From JADLEX01 sp964586775 (lineage in GTDB: Bacteria; Lernaellota; Lernaellaia; JACKCT01): a DNA stretch of 16,655 nt. Of the stretch, positions 1 to 7,353 are shown piece after piece; position 1 is the stretch's first letter; each line of letters opens with the position of its first letter. The notes beneath the pieces are model-generated. The model had not been told where the DNA came from and made no database searches. It worked only from the letters and a program-made list of their open reading frames with translations. The position numbers and the translations under genes were made by a program. The stretch lies in contig CAZPJD010000003.1 of assembly GCA_964586775.1 (NCBI GenBank), positions 1 to 16,655 of the forward strand. Direction: 5' to 3'.

Positions 1-505
1 CGAGCGCGTCGAGGTCCTGCGGAAATTCCTGGGGATTTTCCCTGACCTCGCCGGCTTCGCGATAGATGAGCCCCGGGATCGAAGTCAGCGCCACTCCTCC
101 TCCGCTCAGATGATCCAACAGCATCGGCAGCGCCCGCTCGCTCTCGCCGGCGAACGCGTAATCCGCTTCGGGAAAAAGTTCGAGGCACCTCGCCCCGAGC
201 CCCGTGGGCAACGGACCGCCGATCGCGATCGGCACGTGGCCGTCGCCCGATCGAGCGTGGGGAATCAGGCCGACCAGCCGACGAAACGCATTGGCATCTT
301 TGGAGTAGAGCTTGAATCCGATCAGGTCGAAGCGGCCGGTCGCGGCCGTGTTCGCCAACTCGCGCTCGGAGGTCTTCATCAGATCCACGATGCGCGTGGC
401 GCGCCCCGTCTTCGACAGCGCCGTCTCGAGGTAGCCGAAACCCAGATCGGGGCCGATGGTCTTGTAAAACTGCGGACCCTCGGGACGCACGAGAAGCGTG
501 GTCAT
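1..505 (-). CDS. B12-binding-domain radical SAM protein, N-terminal part (runs off left edge)
   Basis: Partial gene: the ATG is at 503-505 and the frame stays open to base 1, giving 168 residues. The visible part is a Rossmann-like cobalamin-binding domain of the B12-radical SAM superfamily. It starts MTTLLVRPEGPQFY, then has a G-F-G-Y-L-E-T-A-L motif (about residues 22-30), the usual strand and loop IAIGGPLPTG, and FAGESERALPMLL, which matches the (V/A)GEGE segment of this family. The DxHxxG cobalamin motif is absent, as is common in this class. The catalytic CxxxCxxC should lie beyond the window edge, so the radical SAM activity is inferred. The start overlaps the stop of the upstream gene as ATGA, and a GGGG lies six bases before the ATG inside that gene, so the pair should be translationally coupled. 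The substrate is unknown. Confidence 0.8.
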   Translation of the reverse strand, partial: MTTLLVRPEGPQFYKTIGPDLGFGYLETALSKTGRATRIVDLMKTSERELANTAATGRFDLIGFKLYSKDANAFRRLVGLIPHARSGDGHVPIAIGGPLPTGLGARCLELFPEADYAFAGESERALPMLLDHLSGGGVALTSIPGLIYREAGEVRENPQEFPQDLDAL

Positions 506-2043
506 GATCGCCCCGGCGACGTCGCCGCGTCGATCGGCGCGCCCGGTCGAGTCCATCCCGAAAACGCGGATTTCAATCGGGAATAAACATACGAGCGGTA
601 CTGCCGCGACATGCGCTTGCCGAACAGATCGTTTTTTTTCTCGCGCGTGACGAACGACGACGAGTAGGTCAGGAACCAATACAGCGCGAATCCGACGAAG
701 GGGATGCGTCGATAGCGTCCGTTGCGCGTCAACCAATCCACCAACCGCCGCGCGCGCAGGGCGGCGAGCAGAAACAGGATCTGCGTGCGGACGAGCGACG
801 GATCGAAGGCCGTGCCGCCGCGGAAAAACGTGTTGGCCGAGGAGCCGGACCACGCGTCGTCCATCTGGGCCGGCGTGAGAATGCCATGCTCGAGCGCGTA
901 CCGCGTGATGTCGAGATTCGGGAAATAGCTGAGCCAGAAAGTGTGGACGCGAAATGGCGGGTGTTTTGCGAAAAAGCCCGCCGCGTCCACCAGCCGGGCC
1001 TCGTCGTGCCCGGGAAGATTCATGATGAAATCGACGGTCAACCGGATCCCCATCGCGCGGCAGGTGTCGATCGCCTCGGCGATGCGCTCGGTGGTTTCAT
1101 GGCGGTCGATGACGTGGCGACGCACAGCGACATCGAGCGTCTGCACCCCCATCTGCATTTCGACGCACCCGGCGCGTTTGAGCGCCGCGAACTGGCGCGG
1201 CCGAGCGCTGCCCGGGCTGATGAAGCACCAGAACGGCATCGCGGCGCGCGCGGGATATGCGTCGGCGAAGCGCTCGAGCCACTCGGCGTCGTAACAAAAC
1301 TCGTCGTCGGAAAAACGCACCAGAAACGGATTCGAGTCCACTTTGGCGCGCGCGAGTTCCTCAACGACGTTCTCGACCGAGCGACGGCGCAGATAACCTT
1401 TGCGGCCGTAGATCTTCGACTGAATGTTGTTGTGGCAGTACGCGCAGTCGATCGGGCACCCGCGCCCGGAGGCGATGGTGTAACCGATCCGAAACAGCGG
1501 GTGCTCGTCGTAGTAGAGCGACTTGTCGGCAAACGGCAGGGCGTCGAGATCCTGAACCAGCGGGCGCGGCGGACGAACAAGACCTCCGAGCACGCCTACA
1601 TTGTCGATCACACCCGGATCGCCGCCGGACTCGAGTGCGGCCGCAAGATCGACGATCGCCCCTTCGCCCTCGCCGACCACCACGAAGTCCGCTTCGCCCT
1701 CCGCGAGCACCTCGTCGGGGACGCTCGTGATGTGGATTCCCCCGAAGACGATCTTCGTGCGAGGCAGCCGTTCCCGGACCCGCCGCGCCGATCGACGCGC
1801 CCACGCGTGGTCGAACGTGACGACCGAAAAACAGACGAGTCCGGGGTTCCAGTCGGCGAGGCGGTCGAGCAGAAGCGTCGAGTGATCGAACGCGCGTGCG
1901 AGCGGTTTGACGGACAGGAGCATGTCGTCGAAGAGCAGCGGATCGAAAAACAGACGGGTCTCGTGCCCGGTGCGGCGAAGCATCGCCGAGAGCATCTGCA
2001 CGCCGATATTTTCGTAACCCCGATGAAAAAAAGCGACCCGCAT
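502..2043 (-). CDS. B12-binding radical SAM enzyme
   Basis: A 513-residue cobalamin-type radical SAM protein. Residues 1 to about 150 form the B12-binding Rossmann domain: MRVAFFHRGYENIGVQML, then IVFGGIHITSVPDEVL and VVVGEGEGAI near 98-130. No DxHxxG is present. The radical SAM barrel starts near 185 with GRGCPIDCAYC, so C196, C200 and C203 should bind the SAM [4Fe-4S] cluster; the usual F/Y-x-DDxF element follows (FSDDEFCYD, about 244-252). The C-terminus (about 410-513) is basic and hydrophobic and may sit near the membrane. Family members methylate unreactive carbons, form rings or do other C-C chemistry; which applies here cannot be read from sequence. It is divergent from the 2199 gene and ATGA-coupled to the next minus-strand gene. 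No clear Shine-Dalgarno precedes the ATG at 2043, but this start gives the canonical family N-terminus. Confidence 0.9.
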   Translation of the reverse strand: MRVAFFHRGYENIGVQMLSAMLRRTGHETRLFFDPLLFDDMLLSVKPLARAFDHSTLLLDRLADWNPGLVCFSVVTFDHAWARRSARRVRERLPRTKIVFGGIHITSVPDEVLAEGEADFVVVGEGEGAIVDLAAALESGGDPGVIDNVGVLGGLVRPPRPLVQDLDALPFADKSLYYDEHPLFRIGYTIASGRGCPIDCAYCHNNIQSKIYGRKGYLRRRSVENVVEELARAKVDSNPFLVRFSDDEFCYDAEWLERFADAYPARAAMPFWCFISPGSARPRQFAALKRAGCVEMQMGVQTLDVAVRRHVIDRHETTERIAEAIDTCRAMGIRLTVDFIMNLPGHDEARLVDAAGFFAKHPPFRVHTFWLSYFPNLDITRYALEHGILTPAQMDDAWSGSSANTFFRGGTAFDPSLVRTQILFLLAALRARRLVDWLTRNGRYRRIPFVGFALYWFLTYSSSFVTREKKNDLFGKRMSRQYRSYVYSRLKSAFSGWTRPGAPIDAATSPGRS

Positions 2044-2198
2044 GGACGACCCGGAAATTTAGCGACGACCTGGTTTCATATCGCCACAAATCCCGTGGAC
2101 TGTCGAGGAACAACTGGAAAAAATGACGTAATACACGTGCCAGCTTACGTTTCGACGGTCATGTTCAGGTCGCCCGGGTCGCGATAGGATGACGACGG
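2044..2198. promoter_or_regulatory. divergent intergenic region between two radical SAM gene blocks
   Basis: This 155 bp gap separates divergently transcribed genes and should hold promoters for both. It is more AT-rich than its surroundings around 2080-2135. I could not find a convincing -35/-10 pair on either strand, and no open frame longer than a few codons starts in it. For the plus gene, an AGGA at 2186-2189 lies nine bases before the GTG start at 2199 and can act as ribosome binding site. Confidence 0.4.
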
Positions 2199-4445
2199 GT
2201 GAACCCGGAGGATGCCATCGTCGCCGCCTTGTGGAACCTTTTTCGCGTGGTCGCGTTCGCCGTGCTCGTTTTCGAGACCGGCCGCGCGCTCGTCGCGCGT
2301 TTCGATTCCGCCAGTCGCGGGTTGGAGCGGCGACTGATCGGCGCGATCGCGGGATTCGTCGCGCTCGCGGGAATCCCATTCGTTCTCGCATTGACCTGTC
2401 TCGTTTTCGTTCGTTGGTGGTTGATCGTCGCCGTCGCGGCGGCCATCGTGATTCGGTTCCGGCGCGAATGGCTGGAGGAGCGGCGCGCGCGGGACCGGCG
2501 CGGTTTGACGCGATTCGAGCGCGGCGTGGTGGCGACCGGCCTGGCGGTGTTTTTCGTTTATGCCTTGCGCTACGAGGCATCGCATTTCTATTACGGCTGC
2601 CTGCACAGCTCGGTTGCGTGGGCCATCGGCGAACCGATCGGCCACCTCGCGACCACGCCCATCGAAAAGATTCTGTTTTTTCATCAGGACGCGCAGATCG
2701 GCGGCACCGCGATCGTGGCGCCGTTCGCCGCGATGATCGGGCCACTCGGCGAGCGCGTGTTGCTCGGATTCGCGCCCTGCGCAATTTTTTTTCTGAGTGT
2801 GCTGACCCTGCGGCGCATGTTTCACGAACGCACCGCGCTCGCGGCGTCGCTCATGCTCGTCATGTGCCCGTGGCTGCTGCGGCTGCCGCAGATCAGCGTA
2901 AATACGTTGGCGTGGCTTGCTGGAGCGGCTTTGGTATTTCTCATCACGCATCGACGGGTCGGTTGGCTTGCGGGTTTCGTGGCCGGGTTCTACGTTGGGG
3001 TGCTCTACATCAACGTGCTGGCGGTGCCGGTTCTGGCGTGGTGGGCATATCGAAACTCGGATCGCGTGCGACTCCGGCGATTCCTCGCGGGGCTGGCCAT
3101 CGTCGGTTTGGTCCTGCTGGTGCAGAACATCGCCGGTCACGGGCATCCGCTGTCCTACGGGTCCTTCCGCACTGTCGCCGAGACCGGCCGGGGACCGTTT
3201 CGGTACTCGATATTCGGCATCGAGTTTTTCGCTCACGCACTCTTCAATTGGCCGCTGTTCGATCGCGTCGTACGCACGCCGATGAACCCGATGCCCGTCT
3301 TCCTTCTGCTCCCTGTGCTGGGGCTTCGTTTTTTCGGCTTGCTGATCTCGGGCGTTTTCCTGCTCGGCTTGCGCCGACTTCGCGAGACGGATCGTGTCGC
3401 GTTTGCGGCATCGGTGGCTTGGGCCGCGATCGTCGCGGGCGTACTGCTCGTGCAAGAGAACTGGTTGCAAGTGGAAAAAGCCCACACGCCGTTCGACCTC
3501 CTTCCGGCGCTGACGCTTATGCTCGGCGCGGGGATCGAGCGAATGCGAGAGGAGCGATGGAAAACCTGGGCGGCTCAATACGCGGTCGCGATTGCGACGC
3601 TGGCGGCGTTCGCTTGGTGGGCGCCCCGATGGAACGTCCCGGTCGACACGCGTTTCTTCGAGCTATTCACGCGGTTCGCGAGAAACGAGGGGACGTACCT
3701 CGACGCGGAGCGCGAACCGTATGCTTGGCCGCGGTTGCTTCCCGATTTCTCTGAAATTCCGGCGGCGTTTCGCGCGGGCGTCGGACGCCGCCTCGTTCGC
3801 GATTTGTCGGTCGCCCATTTCGAAGACCGACCGGAGTCTGCCCGCGAAACCATGCTTCGCGCGATGATCCCCGCCGTTTACTACGGATTCATGATGCCGC
3901 GGGGCGCGCTGGACCGTACTATTCTGAACCGTGCGTCGTGGACGCCGCCCCCGGGCGCTCCCGCATGGTCGCTGGACCTGACGGGTGCCCCCGTCGGGAG
4001 CGCTTCGCCGGTCAAACCGCACTCGGAGAGCGTCGATTCCCTCGTGATGGGTGAGGATCTTCCCGTGCGTTGGACGGCGCCGCCGGTGACCTGGTCGGAT
4101 CGCCCGATCGATGTCGTGGCGTTCGTTGACGAGGGCGAGCTGTTCTTCGTGCTGACGCGACCGCTCGACGAACGCATCGAGCGGTTCGAACGCGCGTTCG
4201 GGGAGTTGCAGGACAAGGAGGCGAAATTGCCGGGCGAACGGCCGTGGGAAACGGCGCCCATGCGGATCGCGTCCCGCGCTTGGCCCGATGCGAAGGCGCG
4301 TCTCGTTTTCCGAGCGTTGCCGGGCGCGATGGTGAACGTGATCGACGCGCTGTACCTGGATCCGAGTCGCATCTATTGGCGACGAATCGAACTGGGTTCC
4401 GACGGCGTGCGCGACCGGGGACGGCTCTATTGGCACGCTAACTGA
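2199..4445 (+). CDS. polytopic membrane protein, GT-C glycosyltransferase-like, with large C-terminal soluble domain
   Basis: A 748-residue protein with about 12 hydrophobic segments between residues 9 and 474 (for example 9-26, 46-86, 108-123, 187-226, 236-283, 295-309, 365-392, 400-418, 432-446, 457-474), then about 270 mostly hydrophilic residues. The segment FHQDAQIGGTAIVAPFAAMIG (161-180) followed by TLRRMFHERTALAASLMLV resembles the region after the first large loop of GT-C enzymes, which transfer sugars from polyprenyl-phosphate donors. I do not see an unambiguous catalytic acidic pair early in the protein, so the family call is tentative and other polytopic enzymes are possible. The start is GTG at 2199 with AGGA nine bases upstream. 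It heads the plus-strand run, 23 bases before the SPASM radical SAM gene, suggesting it uses or exports the product of these enzymes or glycosylates their lipid substrate. Confidence 0.65.
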   Translation: MNPEDAIVAALWNLFRVVAFAVLVFETGRALVARFDSASRGLERRLIGAIAGFVALAGIPFVLALTCLVFVRWWLIVAVAAAIVIRFRREWLEERRARDRRGLTRFERGVVATGLAVFFVYALRYEASHFYYGCLHSSVAWAIGEPIGHLATTPIEKILFFHQDAQIGGTAIVAPFAAMIGPLGERVLLGFAPCAIFFLSVLTLRRMFHERTALAASLMLVMCPWLLRLPQISVNTLAWLAGAALVFLITHRRVGWLAGFVAGFYVGVLYINVLAVPVLAWWAYRNSDRVRLRRFLAGLAIVGLVLLVQNIAGHGHPLSYGSFRTVAETGRGPFRYSIFGIEFFAHALFNWPLFDRVVRTPMNPMPVFLLLPVLGLRFFGLLISGVFLLGLRRLRETDRVAFAASVAWAAIVAGVLLVQENWLQVEKAHTPFDLLPALTLMLGAGIERMREERWKTWAAQYAVAIATLAAFAWWAPRWNVPVDTRFFELFTRFARNEGTYLDAEREPYAWPRLLPDFSEIPAAFRAGVGRRLVRDLSVAHFEDRPESARETMLRAMIPAVYYGFMMPRGALDRTILNRASWTPPPGAPAWSLDLTGAPVGSASPVKPHSESVDSLVMGEDLPVRWTAPPVTWSDRPIDVVAFVDEGELFFVLTRPLDERIERFERAFGELQDKEAKLPGERPWETAPMRIASRAWPDAKARLVFRALPGAMVNVIDALYLDPSRIYWRRIELGSDGVRDRGRLYWHAN

Positions 4446-4468
4446 CTTATGTCAGGCGGCGTGCGAGC

Positions 4469-5647
4469 ATGCCGGCGGTTGTTGGGGATAATTCCTTGTC
4501 GTCGAAGATCGCTCGCGCCGCGCGAATAGCGGCATCGATCGGGAACTACTGGGCCGGCTCGTCCGTCGCCGCGCGCCCGCTTCAGGTCTATTTTCTTGTC
4601 ACCGATCGTTGCAATCTGCGTTGCCGCATGTGCGGGGTCTGGACGTGGGCCCGAGAAGGACGCGAGAGAGATGAAATGGACGTGGCCACGATCAACCGTT
4701 TCTTCGCGCGCTGTCGCGCCGCCGCGATTCCCACGCTCGTGATCTCCGGCGGCGAACCGCTGGCGCGTGCCGATATCGACGAGATTCTGGAATCCGCCTC
4801 GACCTGCTTTCCGTACGTGCGCCTTCAGACCAATGGTTGGATGCTCGCCGAGCACGCACGGCGGATCGTCGAAACCGGTATCGAGGAACTCTGGGTTTCG
4901 GTGGACGGAACGAACGGTCGCCACGATGCCATTCGAGGACGAGAAAAATCATTCGCCAGGATCGTAGAGGGCGTCGCGAAGGTCCGCGAATGGAAAGGAC
5001 GGCTCGGCCGAGACCGACCGCGGCTGACGGTGCAGACGACGGTGCTGCCGGACAGCGCTGAAACGGCGGTCGAAACCGCGCGGTGGGCGGCGGAGGTCGG
5101 CGCAACCGACATCGGCATCTATCGGATCGCCGATATTTCGGAAGACGCGGTACGCCGCACGGACGCCATCCTGGATGACGCCGCGGGACATCGTTGGGGC
5201 ACGCTTCAGTTCTCGTCGGGAATCGGTTTCGAGCGGTCGGGCGAGCCGATCGCTCTGGACGTCCGGCGGATTCGCGAACTGAGAGAGATCGAGACCTCAA
5301 CGGGTGCGCGCGTTCACATCGATCCGATTCTGATTCGACCGGCGCGAACGAGACCGATCAAGCGGTGCGTGCTGCCGTGGATGATGATGATGGTCGCGCC
5401 CGATGGCGAGATGACCGCATGCCACGGTATCGACGCGCTGCGCCTCGGGTCGATTCGCGACGCGGATCCCCTGGACGTTTGGAACGGCGATGCGATGAGG
5501 AATTTTCGGGCACGGGCTCGCCTCGGATTCCCCGTTTGTGAAGGTTGCTGCGTGCCGCGCCGGACGCCAGGCGACCACCTGCGCAACCCGGAGAATTTCC
5601 GTCGGTTGTTCGTCCGGTCGACCGCGCAGGCCGGTCCGGGGACTTGA
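4469..5647 (+). CDS. radical SAM protein with SPASM-type C-terminal domain
   Basis: A 392-residue radical SAM enzyme. The barrel begins FLVTDRCNLRCRMCGVW, so C48, C52 and C55 bind the SAM cluster; ISGGEPL (GGEP motif) follows about 40 residues later, and LQTNGW and WVSVDG are typical core strands. The C-terminus has a SPASM/twitch arrangement: C300, then VAPDGEMTACHG (C318), GSIRDADPLDVWN (compare the family's G.i.....eiwn), and CEGCC (C357, C360, C361), which should bind one or two auxiliary [4Fe-4S] clusters. Relatives modify peptides (sactipeptides, PQQ, mycofactocin) and small molecules, including hopanoid/lipid maturases such as HpnH-like proteins that lack SPASM. No precursor peptide is seen nearby. 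The start at ATG 4469 has only a weak AGGCGG upstream. The stop is followed after two bases by the next gene. Confidence 0.88.
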   Translation: MPAVVGDNSLSSKIARAARIAASIGNYWAGSSVAARPLQVYFLVTDRCNLRCRMCGVWTWAREGRERDEMDVATINRFFARCRAAAIPTLVISGGEPLARADIDEILESASTCFPYVRLQTNGWMLAEHARRIVETGIEELWVSVDGTNGRHDAIRGREKSFARIVEGVAKVREWKGRLGRDRPRLTVQTTVLPDSAETAVETARWAAEVGATDIGIYRIADISEDAVRRTDAILDDAAGHRWGTLQFSSGIGFERSGEPIALDVRRIRELREIETSTGARVHIDPILIRPARTRPIKRCVLPWMMMMVAPDGEMTACHGIDALRLGSIRDADPLDVWNGDAMRNFRARARLGFPVCEGCCVPRRTPGDHLRNPENFRRLFVRSTAQAGPGT

Positions 5648-5649
5648 TC

Positions 5650-7347
5650 GTGCGCGACGACGCTATGACGACCATCAACTCCGCTCCGATCGTCCTTCGC
5701 GAGCGGAGATCCGTGTATGCCGACGAGACGCATGTTGCGGCTGCGTTTGCGAACCTTCGCGCCGTACTGCGATGGATTCCCGAGGTCGTGCATTGTGGAG
5801 ACGTTCGGGATGAAAACGGCCAGGAAATTGCTGACGTGGTGGTGCGCCGCGGGTTTGATTTTCTACCGGCGAACGCGAGAGGAGCGGCCGACGGCGAAGC
5901 ATACGCCGTCGAGTTTCGGGGATGGCCGCGTTTCGCGCGGGTAAAGACGACTTTCTCGTACGAAAGAACGGGCGACGGTGTCGCGGTGATCGTCGAAACC
6001 GAGCTTTGGCCGCGGGGCGTCGGGCGGCTTCCCGGGTTACGCGCGCACATTGCGCGGCGGGAGGTGCGACGACTTCGCGCCCGGAACGATCTGATGGCGG
6101 ACGAGTTGTCATCGATAACCAAACCGGTGCATGTGGCGGATACATGGACGATCGGCGCATCGGGATATCCGTCGCCCGCCGGGATCTACCGGCACGCGGG
6201 CTCGCTCGCCATGCGCGCGAACGGCAACAGACACGCGGAAGTGCCCATGACCGGCGACGCGGCGACCTATCTTGGCCGTCCCCCGACAACGCACGCAACG
6301 TGCCCCAACCGACTCTTCGTGCCGGAACTTCCCTCGGACGCCACCGACATCTTTCTCGACGTCACACGTCGGTGCAATCTTCGTTGCCACGCCTGCTTCG
6401 CGAGCGCCAATGAATCCGAAGACGCCGATCCCGCTCTCGGGGACGTTCTCGACGTGCTCGGTCGCGTCGAGACGCGCCCGCTCGTATCCATCAAGGGCGG
6501 CGAGCCGACCGTGCGTCGCGAGCTGCCCGACTTCATTCGGGAGATTCGCCGGTTGGGGTTTCCGCTCAAGGTCAACACCAACGGTCTGAAGTTCGCCGAC
6601 CCCTCTTACGCGCGCGCGATCCGCGACGCGGGGTGCGACACCGTGTGCCTGCAGTGGGACGGCGAGGACGAGGACGTGATCGCGGCGCTGCGCGGACGGG
6701 CGTTGTTGGGCGTCAAACGCGCGGCGCTCGAAAACCTCGCCCGTAACGGATTTCACGTCATCCTCGCGTTCATGCTGGTGGAGAATCAGACTGGACGCCA
6801 CGTGCGCGAGGTGATCGATTTCGCGTTACGCAGCCCGAATATCAGTCTCGTCGGCATCCTGCCCGTGTCACGGATCGGCCGGAACGAGTTCGGCGTGTGC
6901 GGGGAGACGCTGTCGATGGCGGATGCGTTCCAGCTGATCGAGCGCGACTTCGCACCGAAGCTGCTGTACGAGGACTTTCGCGTCGCGCAGCGATTGGCGT
7001 CGCGCGTCTCGTCGATCGTGGGCGGTGCGAAGTTCCGCGCGCTGTCTTGCTGCCTCGGGCAGTTTCTGCTGCATCGCGACGGCGACATCGTTCCCGCGAC
7101 CCGGCTGCTGTCGCCGCGGGAGTGGCGAGGCCGACCGTGGCTGGCGCGCGCGGCGATGGCGCTCGCGTGGCGCATCGTCACGGGCCGGCTCACTCACGCC
7201 CATCCTGATCTATTGGGGCTTGTCGTCGAAAAGTTCATGGATGGCGACGGATTCGATCTCTCCGAGGCGATGGCGTGCCGTAAGTATTATCTTGCGCCGG
7301 GCGGGTTCATCTCGCCGTGCGTGTACAACACGATCGCGGCGGGGTAG
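5650..7347 (+). CDS. SRPBCC-like domain fused to Tes-family (tetraether synthase-like) radical SAM enzyme
   Basis: A 565-residue, apparently two-domain protein. I chose GTG 5650 because GGGGA at 5638-5642 lies seven bases before it; ATG 5665 (five codons on) is the alternative, and the frame is also open further upstream inside the previous gene. Residues about 10-155 look like an SRPBCC (START/polyketide-cyclase type) ligand-binding fold: AAAFANLRAVLRWIPEVV, then FARVKTTFSYERTGDGVAV and a long amphipathic C-terminal helix (HIARREVRRLRARNDLMADE). The radical SAM core follows: LDVTRRCNLRCHACFASANE (C242, C246, C249), SIKGGEPTVR, VNTNGL, CLQWDGEDEDVIAALRG and ILPVSRIGR. The end, FMDGDGFDLSEAMACRKYY...GGFISPCVYN, with C543 and C557 plus C467/C468, matches the C-terminal signature of archaeal Tes/GDGT-MAS and relatives (COG1964-type). 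That family joins or modifies lipid alkyl chains. The Cys-rich segment (CPxxCGxC-like) usual before the core is reduced to one cysteine, C218. The substrate is unproven. Confidence 0.82.
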   Translation: MRDDAMTTINSAPIVLRERRSVYADETHVAAAFANLRAVLRWIPEVVHCGDVRDENGQEIADVVVRRGFDFLPANARGAADGEAYAVEFRGWPRFARVKTTFSYERTGDGVAVIVETELWPRGVGRLPGLRAHIARREVRRLRARNDLMADELSSITKPVHVADTWTIGASGYPSPAGIYRHAGSLAMRANGNRHAEVPMTGDAATYLGRPPTTHATCPNRLFVPELPSDATDIFLDVTRRCNLRCHACFASANESEDADPALGDVLDVLGRVETRPLVSIKGGEPTVRRELPDFIREIRRLGFPLKVNTNGLKFADPSYARAIRDAGCDTVCLQWDGEDEDVIAALRGRALLGVKRAALENLARNGFHVILAFMLVENQTGRHVREVIDFALRSPNISLVGILPVSRIGRNEFGVCGETLSMADAFQLIERDFAPKLLYEDFRVAQRLASRVSSIVGGAKFRALSCCLGQFLLHRDGDIVPATRLLSPREWRGRPWLARAAMALAWRIVTGRLTHAHPDLLGLVVEKFMDGDGFDLSEAMACRKYYLAPGGFISPCVYNTIAAG

Positions 7348-7353
7348 TTCTTC

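Noticed and set aside
886..2187. Long plus-strand frame opposite the B12 radical SAM gene at 502-2043
   Set aside because: Antisense shadow in high-GC sequence; no motifs, while the minus strand carries full family signatures.
2145..3578. 477-codon minus-strand frame opposite the membrane protein
   Set aside because: Low-complexity charged translation typical of antisense frames; the plus strand encodes coherent membrane segments.
4446..7353. A RiPP precursor peptide between the radical SAM genes
   Set aside because: Gaps are 23, 2 and 6 bases; the 2044-2198 spacer holds only frames of a few codons.
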